Positions 17,071 to 26,597 of a stretch of DNA of 64,000 nt are shown here, piece by piece (within the stretch, counting starts at the first letter, position 1; each line of letters starts with the position of its first letter). This DNA is from Fusobacterium sp. (lineage in GTDB: Bacteria; Fusobacteriota; Fusobacteriia; Fusobacteriales; Fusobacteriaceae). The notes under the pieces were generated by a model. That model searched no databases. It had not been told where the DNA came from and saw only the letters and a program-made list of their open reading frames with translations. The stretch is taken from NCBI RefSeq assembly GCF_032477075.1, contig NZ_JAWDXO010000032.1:4365-68364 (forward strand), given 5' to 3'. The position numbers and the translations under genes are program-made.

Positions 17071-18096
17071 TTAAAAATTTCTTATATAATTTCTTATTCT
17101 TTCTAACTTTTCTCCTGTCTTCATAATAATAACCTTTCTTCTTTTTTCATACTCGGAAATTATTTTTCTTACTGTTGTTATAGCATTTTCCCTTGTTTTT
17201 ATACTACCACATGCTTTATTTATAGCTTGCCTTAAAATTTCATAGTCATAGATATCTTTTATTTCATTTAATATGAATTTCTCATATGTAAAATTACTAC
17301 TTTTTCTATCTTCTATTAATTGATATGCCAATTCATCTATTCTTTTTTCATATACCTTTTCAATCTCATCTAAATTTAATAAATTATCAAATATATACTT
17401 TCGATATTTATTCTTATAATCAGAAAATAAATCTTCTTCTACAAATTCCACCATAGAAAATGCTTTTCTTCTTATCCTTTTCGATACTTCTATTCTCATT
17501 CTATCTTCCAAGTCTGGAAAGCTTTTTAACGTCCTCTCCATCTCTTCTGGTTCTAATTTACTTTTTAAATTTAAATATTGATTGTAGATTATTACTCTCT
17601 TATTGTATCCACTTGCTGTTTTTGAATCACTATAGACAATAGTTTCTTTTTCTTCTGATATTAAATCTTCATATGCTTTCGGACGTCCTTGAGAATTTCG
17701 CTTATAATACACCTCTCCCATAATTTTGAATATATTGATATAATCTGAAAATCTTTCAAATTCATTCATAAGATAAGTAAATGGTATATCCACTCTTGTA
17801 AGCACTATTTCATCTAAATTTCTCAATAAACTGTTCTGCTTTATATTTTTTATAAAATGCTCTTGAACATCTAGACATTCATATCCTTGTCTTATAATAT
17901 ATGCATTATTTCCAAAGTAATATCTTGGATATGATATTTTTACTATTATCTCATTTTCTGATTCAAAGCTTAATACATCACAATATTTATATCCTTTTGG
18001 GCTTTTAATATTAGTAATATAATCTCCTGCTCTCAAAATTGTTTCTGTACTTCTGTGTCCTTTTCTTAAAATAATTTTAATTGAAATTGTATCCAT
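17071..18096 (-). CDS. Probable phage/plasmid-type rolling-circle replication protein
   Basis: A 341-aa protein starting at ATG 18096 behind AAAGGAGAGG. N-terminal MDTISIKIIL, the middle segment LTRVDIPFTYL, the SKTASGYNKRVIIYNQ stretch and LEDRMRIEVSKR resemble Rep proteins of filamentous-phage gpII/X or RstA type and related small plasmids. A perfect 14-bp inverted repeat lies 71 bp upstream. A Rep inside an integrated element suggests an extrachromosomal phase. The nicking Tyr cannot be fixed from sequence alone. Confidence 0.5.
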   Translation of the reverse strand: MDTISIKIILRKGHRSTETILRAGDYITNIKSPKGYKYCDVLSFESENEIIVKISYPRYYFGNNAYIIRQGYECLDVQEHFIKNIKQNSLLRNLDEIVLTRVDIPFTYLMNEFERFSDYINIFKIMGEVYYKRNSQGRPKAYEDLISEEKETIVYSDSKTASGYNKRVIIYNQYLNLKSKLEPEEMERTLKSFPDLEDRMRIEVSKRIRRKAFSMVEFVEEDLFSDYKNKYRKYIFDNLLNLDEIEKVYEKRIDELAYQLIEDRKSSNFTYEKFILNEIKDIYDYEILRQAINKACGSIKTRENAITTVRKIISEYEKRRKVIIMKTGEKLERIRNYIRNF

Positions 18097-18394
18097 ATTC
18101 TTTCCTCTCCTTTAAATTATTTTTATAATCTAAAGAGTTTTTAATATATTCAATTAACTAGTATTTCAGTGAGTATCAGTTTCATTGCATTCACTGATAC
18201 TCACTGTTTATATAGAAAAATACCTTTATTTTATATAAAAATGCTTATTTTTCCTCTATTTTCCCACTTTTTATGGTTATTTTTGTCCTTTTTTATATTA
18301 AAATACTAGTTGTAAAATATATCTATTTTTTAGTCAACCCCTTAGAATACAAGGGATTGTTAAAGTAAAATATTATTTTTATTAATTTAGAATA
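18097..18394. other. Gene-free region upstream of rep: candidate replication origin
   Basis: About 300 bp without an ORF between the dynamin operon terminator and rep. It contains the inverted repeat at 18167-18206 and a cccttagaatacaaggg hairpin near 18340-18356. The rep promoter must lie here too. Confidence 0.4.
18167..18206. repeat. 14-bp perfect inverted repeat (candidate double-strand origin or operator)
   Basis: Arms cagtgagtatcagt (18167-18180) and actgatactcactg (18193-18206) around a 12-base spacer, 71 bp upstream of rep. Such a hairpin is typical of rolling-circle nick sites or Rep autoregulation sites. Confidence 0.6.
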
Positions 18395-18395
18395 A

Positions 18396-18430
18396 ATAAA
18401 AAAACCAATAACTTTTTAAGTTATTGGTTC
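18396..18430 (-). terminator. Intrinsic terminator of the dynamin-like operon
   Basis: Arms aaccaataactt / aagttattggtt with a 3-base loop, followed on the minus strand by eight T. It lies 17 bp past the stop of the last operon gene. Confidence 0.85.
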
Positions 18431-18446
18431 AGCATTATTTTCTCTT

Positions 18447-19064
18447 TTATAATTCCTCTTTAAATTCAGGAAATTTTTCTTTAGTTCTTTTCAATAAATA
18501 TCTTTCTACTTCTTCAAGCCAATTATTAAAATTTTTTTCTATTCTTTTTAAAAACTCTTGTACAATTTTTTTTAAATTCTCTTTATTTTTTTTATTATTT
18601 GCCTTTTTCATTTCATAAGCTAAAAGACCTGCTATTAAAATAGATAAAGGCAGTACTAATCCATTACTTGTCATTGCTAAAATGGTTCCTGCTACTACAA
18701 CAGTTCCAGGAATTATTATTTTTTTATAATCTTCTTCTTCAATATATTTTATATCTTCTATCTTAAATTTAAAATTATCTATTATATCTTTTCTAAATTG
18801 ATATCTATTGAATAAGTTGCGGTTCTCTGTACTATTTTTAAAAAAAGAACTTTTTTCAAATAAACTTTCTTGCATATCATAATAGAAATCTTTTAAAAGA
18901 ATTTCACATTCTCTATCTAGTTCTCTAAATGTTATTTTATAAATATTATTAATTATTGTTTCTGATTTCTCATCACTTTCTATTAATTTAAAAGAAGATG
19001 TTTTTAATTTTTTTAGCATATTCTGGATCTTTTCAGAATATTTATCTCTTTCATATAATTTCAT
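18447..19064 (-). CDS. Membrane partner of the dynamin-like GTPase
   Basis: A 205-aa protein with a helical N-terminal half, then two adjacent hydrophobic segments (about residues 115-155: GTVVVAGTILAMTSNG and LPLSILIAGLLAYEM) forming a hairpin membrane anchor, then a basic helical tail. Its start overlaps the GTPase gene by 14 bp, so the two are translated together. It may serve as a membrane-bound partner or split paddle for the GTPase. No enzymatic motif. Confidence 0.55.
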   Translation of the reverse strand: MKLYERDKYSEKIQNMLKKLKTSSFKLIESDEKSETIINNIYKITFRELDRECEILLKDFYYDMQESLFEKSSFFKNSTENRNLFNRYQFRKDIIDNFKFKIEDIKYIEEEDYKKIIIPGTVVVAGTILAMTSNGLVLPLSILIAGLLAYEMKKANNKKNKENLKKIVQEFLKRIEKNFNNWLEEVERYLLKRTKEKFPEFKEEL

Positions 19065-21084
19065 TTCTATCTCCTTCTATAAATCTTATATTTTTCTTTA
19101 TAACCTTTATAATTTTTTCATTTTCTTGTTTTGACTTATAAATTGCTCCCAATATTTCTTCTATTTTTAATTTTTTTTCAATTAATTTCTCATTATTCTC
19201 ATACAATACTTCTGTTTTTTTTAGCTCGTCTTTTCTTGTATCTATATTTTTTTGCAATATTTTTTCATATTTTTCAATTGTATTTGTTAGATATGAGCAT
19301 AGATATTTACTGAGTTTATTACTTATTTCATTTGCCCTATCTGTAATTGAATCTTTTATTTTATTTACATGTTTGTCTTGTGAATATTTATGAATATATT
19401 CTACTTTTCTAAAAGTTATCCCATTTTCATATTCTTCTACTTCTTCTGAATCTTTTTCTGTTTCTTTTTTTATTTTTTCAAAATCTTCTGAAGTAAATTC
19501 AGGTATTAGATATGAATAATCATTTATAGTATCAGTATATATTATCTCTCTATTACATTTTTCTTGTATTTCTTTTATAATATTTTCTTGATAGTTTTTT
19601 AAATGATTTCTAAAATAAAAAAAATGTTTTTCAAGTTCTTCAAAAGTTACTATTTCATTCATACTTCTACTATATTCTTCTATTTCATATTTTATCTTTT
19701 CATTTATAATGCTGTTATATTCTCTATCAATAGCTTGAACTTTAATATTGGCAATATCTTCTTTTTCTTCTATTTCAGCAATAATTTTACTGATTTTTTC
19801 TTGTATTATCTTTGGATCTATAATATCTAAAATACCTTTATCTTGCTCTAATTTAGAAGAAATTCTTTTATAAAATTCCTCGATTGTTTTTAAAAAATCT
19901 TTTGCTAATAAATAAAAAGATTTTCTTCCAAATTTATCTACTACCTTTGATAAGTGTAAAAAATTTGATTTATTCTCTATCTTTTTTATCAAATCTTCCA
20001 AATTCTTAGTAGTCCGAGAAAAACAAGCAGTTATTGCTGGGTCAATAGAATTTTCATTTTCATCAATATATTCACACAATTCCTCAAAAGTTTTTTTAGA
20101 ATTTTTAATCTCAATTCTATATAATCTTAAAAGACTATCTACTGCTAAAATCTGTTCTTTATTTATTATGTTTTGATAATATTTATATGCTTCATTAAAT
20201 TTTTCTTCTAAATTTTTTGAAGATAATTTACCAGCTTTTGTTAATACTAAAAATGAAGTATCTCTATTTATTGAATTTTTTATAATTAGTTCTTGTAAGG
20301 CTTTTGATTCTATTGGGACTTCTACTGAATGTAAAAAAATTATAGCATTTACATTTTTTATATAGTCTTCAGTAATACTTCCTAATCCTCCTATTGCATT
20401 AACTCCAGGGCTATCTATTATTTCAATTCCCTTCATATCATCTGATTCAAAAGGATATTCTATACTTATTTCTTTTATAAGATTTCTCCAATCTCCATCT
20501 TTCTTACTGTTAATATATTCTTTAATTAATTTTTTATATTTTTCATCATCTGTGCCAGGCTCTTTTTCATTCATTATACCATTAATAAATTCATCAATTT
20601 CTTTTTCATAAATTTTTTCTCCATTCTTTTTAAAAAATATTTCATAATTTATTAAGTCTACTGGTATATCTCTATATTTTTCATTTATAGCTCCATTCTC
20701 TTTTAAAAATCTTTGTATTTTGTTAATCTCTTCATGTTCAATAAAATTATTATCCCCTTTAGTAGCTATTAATTTAATTTTTTCTCCATATTTTATTTTT
20801 ATTATTGAACTTGTACACTGTAAAATTCCTGTTGGTAATAAATTCACTCCCAAATATGCATTTATAAAAGTAGATTTTCCACTTTTAGCTTCTCCTAAGA
20901 CCATTAACTTAAATTTATCATTTTTTATATCTTCTGCCAATTTTCTTATACTTTCTATTACTCTTTCTTCTTCACCTTGACTTTTTATATATTCTAATCC
21001 TTTCAAATTAGAAATATTTTTTTGAAAATAATTGTAATTTCTTAATACTTCTTCCTTTATTTTTTGATAATCGTTTTCTATCAC
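19051..21084 (-). CDS. Dynamin-like large GTPase
   Basis: About 677 aa from a GTG at 21084, which has GGAGG six bases upstream; an upstream ATG would add ten residues but lacks such a site. GTPase motifs: G1 GEAKSGKST (~64-72), a G2-type Thr in LQCTSS, G3 DSPGVN (~223-228) and G4 LTKAG (~281-285). After ~residue 390 it is long helical/coiled coil, as in bacterial dynamins. There is no strong membrane helix in it, but membrane proteins flank it. Bacterial dynamins remodel membranes, and some (for example Eleos/LeoA-type) protect against phage. Specific family not settled. Confidence 0.8.
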   Translation of the reverse strand: MIENDYQKIKEEVLRNYNYFQKNISNLKGLEYIKSQGEEERVIESIRKLAEDIKNDKFKLMVLGEAKSGKSTFINAYLGVNLLPTGILQCTSSIIKIKYGEKIKLIATKGDNNFIEHEEINKIQRFLKENGAINEKYRDIPVDLINYEIFFKKNGEKIYEKEIDEFINGIMNEKEPGTDDEKYKKLIKEYINSKKDGDWRNLIKEISIEYPFESDDMKGIEIIDSPGVNAIGGLGSITEDYIKNVNAIIFLHSVEVPIESKALQELIIKNSINRDTSFLVLTKAGKLSSKNLEEKFNEAYKYYQNIINKEQILAVDSLLRLYRIEIKNSKKTFEELCEYIDENENSIDPAITACFSRTTKNLEDLIKKIENKSNFLHLSKVVDKFGRKSFYLLAKDFLKTIEEFYKRISSKLEQDKGILDIIDPKIIQEKISKIIAEIEEKEDIANIKVQAIDREYNSIINEKIKYEIEEYSRSMNEIVTFEELEKHFFYFRNHLKNYQENIIKEIQEKCNREIIYTDTINDYSYLIPEFTSEDFEKIKKETEKDSEEVEEYENGITFRKVEYIHKYSQDKHVNKIKDSITDRANEISNKLSKYLCSYLTNTIEKYEKILQKNIDTRKDELKKTEVLYENNEKLIEKKLKIEEILGAIYKSKQENEKIIKVIKKNIRFIEGDRNEII

Positions 21085-21157
21085 TTTTTTCCTCCATACA
21101 TAACATTTATCCAATTATTTATAAATACATCGCCTATAAAATATTATAAATTATATT

Positions 21158-22474
21158 TTATAAATCACTCATTAAAAAATTTTCTGCCTCTTTATTTCCT
21201 AAAAGAGCTGCTTTCTTTATATACTTATATCCTCTTATTGAATCTTTAATTACCCCATAACCAAATTTATAACATTTTCCTAATTCAAACTTAGCTTCTA
21301 CTCTTCCTTGTTTTGCTGCTCTTTCTAACCACTTAACTCCCACTCTATATCTCTCTTCTTTTCCAGCCTCAATATAATATTTCCCTAATTCATATTGAGC
21401 ATTTTCATTTCCTTGTTCTGCTGCTATTATTAAATGTTTAATACCTTCTGAGAATTTTTCTTCTTTTAAATAAAGTTTTCCTAGTCCATACTCAAGTTTT
21501 GCTTCTTCTTTAGAAATAATTATGGCTTTATTTTCCTCTATTTCACTCTCTATTAACTTCTTTTCTAAACCTAAATTTAATTCTTCCAATATTTCTATTT
21601 TACACTTTAATAATTTATTAAAAATATCTTTCAATGATATTTGGATATTTGTATTTATTCTATTTTCTAACATAATAAAATCTAATTCTTCTTTTCTTAA
21701 TTCTCCATTGAATAGAATATTTTCTATTATTTGCAACAATATATCTACAATATAATTATTTCTAAAACTACTTATTTCTATATAAATTTTACTTAAGTCA
21801 TTTGGTGTGATGTTCTTAATATCTTTAAAAAAATCAATGATATCTATTTTAACATCGTCAATTATATCCATTTTTTTCATATTTTCTTCAAGTGATTTTA
21901 CTTTTTTATTATCTAATTCTTTGATATTATTTTCATCAATCTTAGATAAAATCATACAAATAGCAACTAAAAAATTAGTATGAGTGTATGTTCCTAGCCT
22001 TATCTCATCAATAAGCATATAAAAATTATCAATGCTATCAACTTTATTATTTAATTTTTGAGTAAGGTTAATTAGTTTTTCATTTAACTTCTTCACAAAA
22101 CTCCCCATAATATACTTTGTATTATAGAGTTCTTTATATATATTATTTTGCTCTTTAATTAAATTATTGATATTTCTACTCAAACTGAGTATCACTCTCT
22201 GTTCTACAACCTGCCTTTTGTATAATTCAGAAATGACATCTATCATATAAAAATTTAATTTCTCAGAATTTTCTTTTATTTCATTTTTACTTAAAGTATT
22301 TTTTCCTGTAACAGTCTTTACCATTCTTTTAAACCAGCTTTGGTTTTCTATTGTCTGTAATTTTTTATTACTGTCATTCATCAAAGAAATCATTTCTACT
22401 GTTACTTTTTCTATATTTTCTTTACTTTCTTGTATAAGATAATTAACATCTTCTTGTAAAACTAAATTATCCAT
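21158..22474 (-). CDS. Sel1-repeat protein of the dynamin operon
   Basis: A 438-aa protein. Residues 1-280 are helical, with a conserved-looking WFKRMVKTVTGKN segment near 47-59. The last ~115 residues hold three Sel1-type repeats (AAEQGNENAQYELGKYY, AAKQGRVEAKFELGKCY, AALLGNKEAENF). Sel1 arrays scaffold protein complexes. Placed 12 bp after the Gly-rich membrane-protein gene and 73 bp before the GTPase gene, so it probably links sensors or membrane proteins to the GTPase. Confidence 0.65.
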   Translation of the reverse strand: MDNLVLQEDVNYLIQESKENIEKVTVEMISLMNDSNKKLQTIENQSWFKRMVKTVTGKNTLSKNEIKENSEKLNFYMIDVISELYKRQVVEQRVILSLSRNINNLIKEQNNIYKELYNTKYIMGSFVKKLNEKLINLTQKLNNKVDSIDNFYMLIDEIRLGTYTHTNFLVAICMILSKIDENNIKELDNKKVKSLEENMKKMDIIDDVKIDIIDFFKDIKNITPNDLSKIYIEISSFRNNYIVDILLQIIENILFNGELRKEELDFIMLENRINTNIQISLKDIFNKLLKCKIEILEELNLGLEKKLIESEIEENKAIIISKEEAKLEYGLGKLYLKEEKFSEGIKHLIIAAEQGNENAQYELGKYYIEAGKEERYRVGVKWLERAAKQGRVEAKFELGKCYKFGYGVIKDSIRGYKYIKKAALLGNKEAENFLMSDL

Positions 22475-22486
22475 TTTATCTCCTTT

Positions 22487-23629
22487 TTAAATTGAACTAT
22501 ATAATTTTTCTAATGCAGAATCTATATTTTTATTTTTTTCTCTCAAGTTATCTGTTTCTTCACTTAGCTGAATACGTTCTTTTTCATAAGCTACTGCCTC
22601 TTCTATAAAGTTTTCATATTCATTAAATGAGATGAGCATTACTTTAACAATATCTTGATATGCATTATTTACATCATTATAGTACTTTGCCTCAGATAGT
22701 ATTTTTTTGTATTCTCCTTTTCCAAAAGCTGGCGCAACTATTTTATTTAAAGTAGCAGATATTGCTATAGATGCTGGAATATTTATTAATTTAGTCATTC
22801 CCAAAACAGTAATTTTAGCAGCAACAGGTATCATAATACCAGCAGTTCCAGCAGATACAACTGCTGAACTTCCTCCTGTTTTTAAAATTTCTTTAAAATA
22901 TTCTTCCTTGGTAATCTCACCATTTTTAAATCTTCTATATGAAAAAATTGTTTCCAATCCTAATCCTAAAGCTCCTCCCATTATCCCTGCTTTCCCCATA
23001 GTCATACTTATATTTTTCCAGTTGTAATCAAAATTTATATTTCCGACTTTAGCATCTTCAAAACGTTTTTCTGCTGTTTTTTTCCCCTCTTCAGCATTCA
23101 TAAATCCTTCTGTTTTATATCCTTTATTTCTCGAATATTCTACTTTTTCACTATTAGTAATAACTATGGCTGTTTTTGGAGTATTAGATAAATCTGGATT
23201 TGCTTTTCCATAATATGCCTTATTTTGAAATGTATTTTTTATTTTTTCGTTAAAAAATCCTTTTTCAACAATATCTACCCCTTTTTGAGTTGGATTTGTC
23301 CCTAACTCAAATTTTGAAAAAAAATTACCAAATTTTCCTCTAAGGTAATTAACATAATCCCATTCATATCCTTTCCCCTGAATGTTTTTTATCCATTCTG
23401 GTTTTTCGGTAAAAAGAGTTTTTATAGTTTCAACATCTGTTAATTTTTTAGGAAAGTTAGCCTTTAACCATTGCCAAAACTCCACTTCATTTACAAGAGC
23501 TTCAGATGTTTTATATGCTGCCATTCCTGAAATAAAATTATTTGTTACTTTTGAAGCAAATATTTCGCTGGTATCTTTACACATTTCTAAAATTTCTTCT
23601 GCTGTTATATTGTTTTCATTTTTTATCAT
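22487..23629 (-). CDS. Unknown 380-aa protein with Gly/Ala-rich membrane segments
   Basis: Residues 1-190 are soluble. Then come hydrophobic, glycine-rich stretches (AGIMGGALGLGLETIF, then AVVSAGTAGIMIPVAA and PASIAISATLNKIVAPAF), separated by a charged loop FKNGEITKEEYFKE. The C-terminal ~75 residues form a coiled coil. The pattern suggests a membrane-inserting protein. It is co-transcribed with Sel1 and dynamin genes. No family recognised. Confidence 0.5.
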   Translation of the reverse strand: MIKNENNITAEEILEMCKDTSEIFASKVTNNFISGMAAYKTSEALVNEVEFWQWLKANFPKKLTDVETIKTLFTEKPEWIKNIQGKGYEWDYVNYLRGKFGNFFSKFELGTNPTQKGVDIVEKGFFNEKIKNTFQNKAYYGKANPDLSNTPKTAIVITNSEKVEYSRNKGYKTEGFMNAEEGKKTAEKRFEDAKVGNINFDYNWKNISMTMGKAGIMGGALGLGLETIFSYRRFKNGEITKEEYFKEILKTGGSSAVVSAGTAGIMIPVAAKITVLGMTKLINIPASIAISATLNKIVAPAFGKGEYKKILSEAKYYNDVNNAYQDIVKVMLISFNEYENFIEEAVAYEKERIQLSEETDNLREKNKNIDSALEKLYSSI

Positions 23630-23679
23630 TCTATATCTTACCCTCCCTACTTAAATCTGTATTATAAAAAATTGATTTC

Positions 23680-24264
23680 TTATATTCCTTTACAACATTC
23701 AAAAGCCTTTTTAAATCGTTTTATTTGTCTAGAATCTATAGGTAGTTTATCAAAAACTGCCAATTCATTTAAAATTTCTTTAATTTTATTTATACTCATT
23801 TTATCTAACTTCTGTATTTCTTCCTTAATTTCATCTAATGGGTATTTAGATATATAAATACCTTTTATAACATCTTCTATTTTTTTCTTTTGCTCATTAT
23901 TAATAACAAGATAAAGGTCTTCTAAGTACTTTTGAGCTTCTAGTGAAATTTCATTATCATGTATAAAATAAATTAATCTCACTATTATTTCTAAATATTT
24001 CTCATTACTTTTTATTCTATATAATGTATCCTTGTATAAAATATTTTTTGCTTCTGCCTTTTCATATCCTTGTCTATATGAAATTATTTTTTCTTTCTTT
24101 AAAACTTCTTTTTTAACTTCATATACTTCACATAATTTATTTTCTAACTCTCTTACTTTTTCTTTATCTAAATTATTATTCTTCTCTTTTCTTTTTATAG
24201 TATTCATAACTCCTGCTGTTGTTGCTATTGCTGTTCCTATTCCTAATATTAACGGTAATGGCAT
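23680..24264 (-). CDS. Unknown 194-aa protein with N-terminal membrane anchor
   Basis: Residues 3-21 (PLILGIGTAIATTAGVM) form one membrane segment. The rest is a charged helical domain with coiled-coil character near residues 30-75. AGGAGG precedes the ATG. It sits 34 bp after the Zn-ribbon membrane gene and 51 bp before the 380-aa gene, in the dynamin operon. Function unknown. Confidence 0.5.
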   Translation of the reverse strand: MPLPLILGIGTAIATTAGVMNTIKRKEKNNNLDKEKVRELENKLCEVYEVKKEVLKKEKIISYRQGYEKAEAKNILYKDTLYRIKSNEKYLEIIVRLIYFIHDNEISLEAQKYLEDLYLVINNEQKKKIEDVIKGIYISKYPLDEIKEEIQKLDKMSINKIKEILNELAVFDKLPIDSRQIKRFKKAFECCKGI

Positions 24265-24297
24265 GATATTCCTCCTGAATCTCCCAATAAGAAAATA

Positions 24298-24867
24298 TTA
24301 TTTTGATATTTCTCTCCCACAGTTTGGACAGAATTTCGTATTAGAATCAATCTCAGTACTACAGTTCTTACAATATTTTTTCTCAGTAGTAGAAACTAAT
24401 GATGGTTTTGCATTTTCTTTTGTTTTTTTCAATTTTTCCTCTATTTTATTAATAATTCCCATAGAATCTTTTGGATAAGCTATTACAGTAAATGTAATTC
24501 CAAATACTACTGAAGGTATAATCCATATTAATTCAATAATTCTTGAAATTCCACTTTCTCCCAACATCATAGAATACATTCCCATAGTTCCATTTAGCAT
24601 AGCAATCATTAAATTAATTATTAATGGAAATATAACTGAACAAATATGAATTCCATAATTAATAAAAATATCTGTAATAAAATTTTGTGGCATTTTTTCA
24701 TAGTAATTTTGTTTAAATATTTCACATAAACTTATAGCTGCCATACTTCCTAAAAATATTGTTAAAAAAGTTAAGCTTCTTGTCCAAATAGATGTCCCAT
24801 CTATTAATAAAAACATTCCTATAAAACTTGTTATTACTGATAATATAACTGAATGAACAAATAACAT
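24298..24867 (-). CDS. Membrane protein with C-terminal zinc ribbon; first gene of dynamin operon
   Basis: A 189-aa protein with about four membrane helices in residues 1-135 and a C-terminal zinc ribbon with CKNC and CPNC pairs 15 residues apart. Such membrane/zinc-ribbon proteins are common in small stress or defence operons. A terminator separates it from the lipoprotein gene upstream, so it likely opens the dynamin transcription unit. Confidence 0.55.
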   Translation of the reverse strand: MLFVHSVILSVITSFIGMFLLIDGTSIWTRSLTFLTIFLGSMAAISLCEIFKQNYYEKMPQNFITDIFINYGIHICSVIFPLIINLMIAMLNGTMGMYSMMLGESGISRIIELIWIIPSVVFGITFTVIAYPKDSMGIINKIEEKLKKTKENAKPSLVSTTEKKYCKNCSTEIDSNTKFCPNCGREISK

Positions 24868-24917
24868 CTAATCCCTCCATTTTTTACTTATTATTAGTTT
24901 ATTATAAAAAACTATTC

Positions 24918-24943
24918 AATAGAGCAGAATTATCTGCTCTATT
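24918..24943 (-). terminator. Intrinsic terminator after the lipoprotein gene
   Basis: Perfect arms aatagagcaga / tctgctctatt with a 4-base loop, immediately past the stop of the lipoprotein gene; a T-run follows on the minus strand a few bases later. Confidence 0.7.
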
Positions 24944-24946
24944 TTA

Positions 24947-26554
24947 TTATTTGACTTCTTTATCTTTTAGATATTCTTTATATTCAGAAATAAATGTTGC
25001 AACATTTGTATGATAAATATCATACATGTTAATTTGAGTCATTTTATGATATTCAAGAATATCGTTTACTGCAATTCCATATAAAGTATGAAATGAAATC
25101 ATCATAGGATCGTTATCTTTCATTTGAATCCATTTCTTCTGCTCTATATGATATTTATATACCTTATTTAATTCGTTATTTAATCTAAATATTGGAATAG
25201 TAATATCATCTCCACCTTCAAATAATCTTCTATTGACTTGAACTGTACTATTTCCACTCCAATCTTGTTCAAATTGCATTACATAATAAGATTCCTTTTC
25301 ATTAAAATCAGGCTCTTTATCATAATCAGCTACAAATCCGTAGTTTTCATCTTCAAAAGTTGCAGTCCATAACTCTGGATATTTCTTGACAGAATTTATC
25401 AAATCTTCCATTTGTTGATTACCAAAAGCAATTTCTATTTGATATCTTGGATCATCTTGTTTTTTAGCTTTTCTTTGATTATAATCATCTAAAGTAGGAG
25501 CAGTCCAGAAATAGACTCTGTCACCTGAAGGTACATTTTGAAAACTAACTCCTTCAGTATATTGAGATTTATTAGAGTAATCTTTATGATTTAGTATTCC
25601 AGTGAATGGATATTTTTTAAATCCATTATCCATTAATTGAGATTCAGCATTTGCTAATTCAGTTGGATCTATATATACACCAATTTTCTTTTTAGATAGT
25701 TCTTTAAGTGCATTCTCATTAAAATAACTTAATTTGAATTTTGAATTTCTATTGTATATATGTGCAGAGTATAGGTTTTTTACAAATCTATTAGCAATAT
25801 GTTGCTCAAACTTAGGTACTGGATTTGGTGCAGGAGCAAATGGACTAACTGTAGTCTCAAAAGTAACATGGTCTAAATACAATAGAGTTAAATCCCATAT
25901 ACTTTGATTTATAACAAAATCCACTCTGTAAACAAATTCATTCATACTTAATACAGTATACCCGAAGAACTTTCCTCCTATTAAATATCCATTCAATCCT
26001 AAACTTATTATTTGTCCATTATATTCTCCAACAAATTTAGAATCAATATATCTTCCATTTAATATAAAACTTTTTTCATTATTCTTATTCATTTGGTATC
26101 TAACAATTTTAGTTGGATTTGCTAAAGCTTTAGCAGAGTTATTAATTTCATTATAATACTCACATTCTTCTAAAACTTTACCATGTACTGGATCATCTAC
26201 AAATACAGACTTATTTCTTAAAACCCAATCTCCTCTCATATTTTTCATGTAATATTCGGAAGTTCCATCTACTAGAACTCCTTTATCATATATACCTTCA
26301 ATTACTGTTTTCCCATCAGGATCTAAATCAGTATATTTTGCATTTCCATGATAAATACCATCTTTTAATTCCACATATCCTTCTTCTTTTAAAAGTGTGC
26401 CTGTATAAGGTTTCCCTTTATAAGTTTGAAATGCTCCAATAGTTTCATTTTCTTCCCACCCCATATTAGGATCATCCATTTTTACTTTGTTTGGCATTCC
26501 ACATCCAATAAACATTATCATCACTAATAACATTCCTAAAAATTTATTTCTCAT
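24947..26554 (-). CDS. MORN-repeat-like lipoprotein
   Basis: A 535-aa protein with a lipoprotein signal peptide: basic start MRNK, hydrophobic core and lipobox FIGC with Cys near residue 18. Residues 45-100 contain MORN-like Y-x-G-x2-Y-x-G phrases (TYKGKPYTGTLL, DGIYHGNAKY). The remainder is a soluble domain I do not recognise. It should be anchored on the outer face of a membrane. The gene is monocistronic, between the RHH regulator and the dynamin operon; the same slot in element 1 holds an M48 peptidase. Confidence 0.6.
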   Translation of the reverse strand: MRNKFLGMLLVMIMFIGCGMPNKVKMDDPNMGWEENETIGAFQTYKGKPYTGTLLKEEGYVELKDGIYHGNAKYTDLDPDGKTVIEGIYDKGVLVDGTSEYYMKNMRGDWVLRNKSVFVDDPVHGKVLEECEYYNEINNSAKALANPTKIVRYQMNKNNEKSFILNGRYIDSKFVGEYNGQIISLGLNGYLIGGKFFGYTVLSMNEFVYRVDFVINQSIWDLTLLYLDHVTFETTVSPFAPAPNPVPKFEQHIANRFVKNLYSAHIYNRNSKFKLSYFNENALKELSKKKIGVYIDPTELANAESQLMDNGFKKYPFTGILNHKDYSNKSQYTEGVSFQNVPSGDRVYFWTAPTLDDYNQRKAKKQDDPRYQIEIAFGNQQMEDLINSVKKYPELWTATFEDENYGFVADYDKEPDFNEKESYYVMQFEQDWSGNSTVQVNRRLFEGGDDITIPIFRLNNELNKVYKYHIEQKKWIQMKDNDPMMISFHTLYGIAVNDILEYHKMTQINMYDIYHTNVATFISEYKEYLKDKEVK

Positions 26555-26597
26555 TACTTTCCTCCTCTAATTTTTTATATTTTATTTAATATAACTT

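Noticed and set aside
17071..18096. Rep protein as a conjugative relaxase
   Set aside because: The HUH metal motif and a relaxase three-His pattern were not visible; similarity is to phage/plasmid initiators, though the distinction needs a profile search.
22707..23027. 106-aa plus-strand ORF with hydrophobic, alanine/isoleucine-rich sequence
   Set aside because: Antisense shadow of the Gly/Ala-rich segment of the 380-aa dynamin-operon protein; no ribosome binding site.
24032..24478. 148-aa plus-strand ORF
   Set aside because: Runs antisense across two well-supported genes (194-aa and Zn-ribbon protein) and has no ribosome site or homology.
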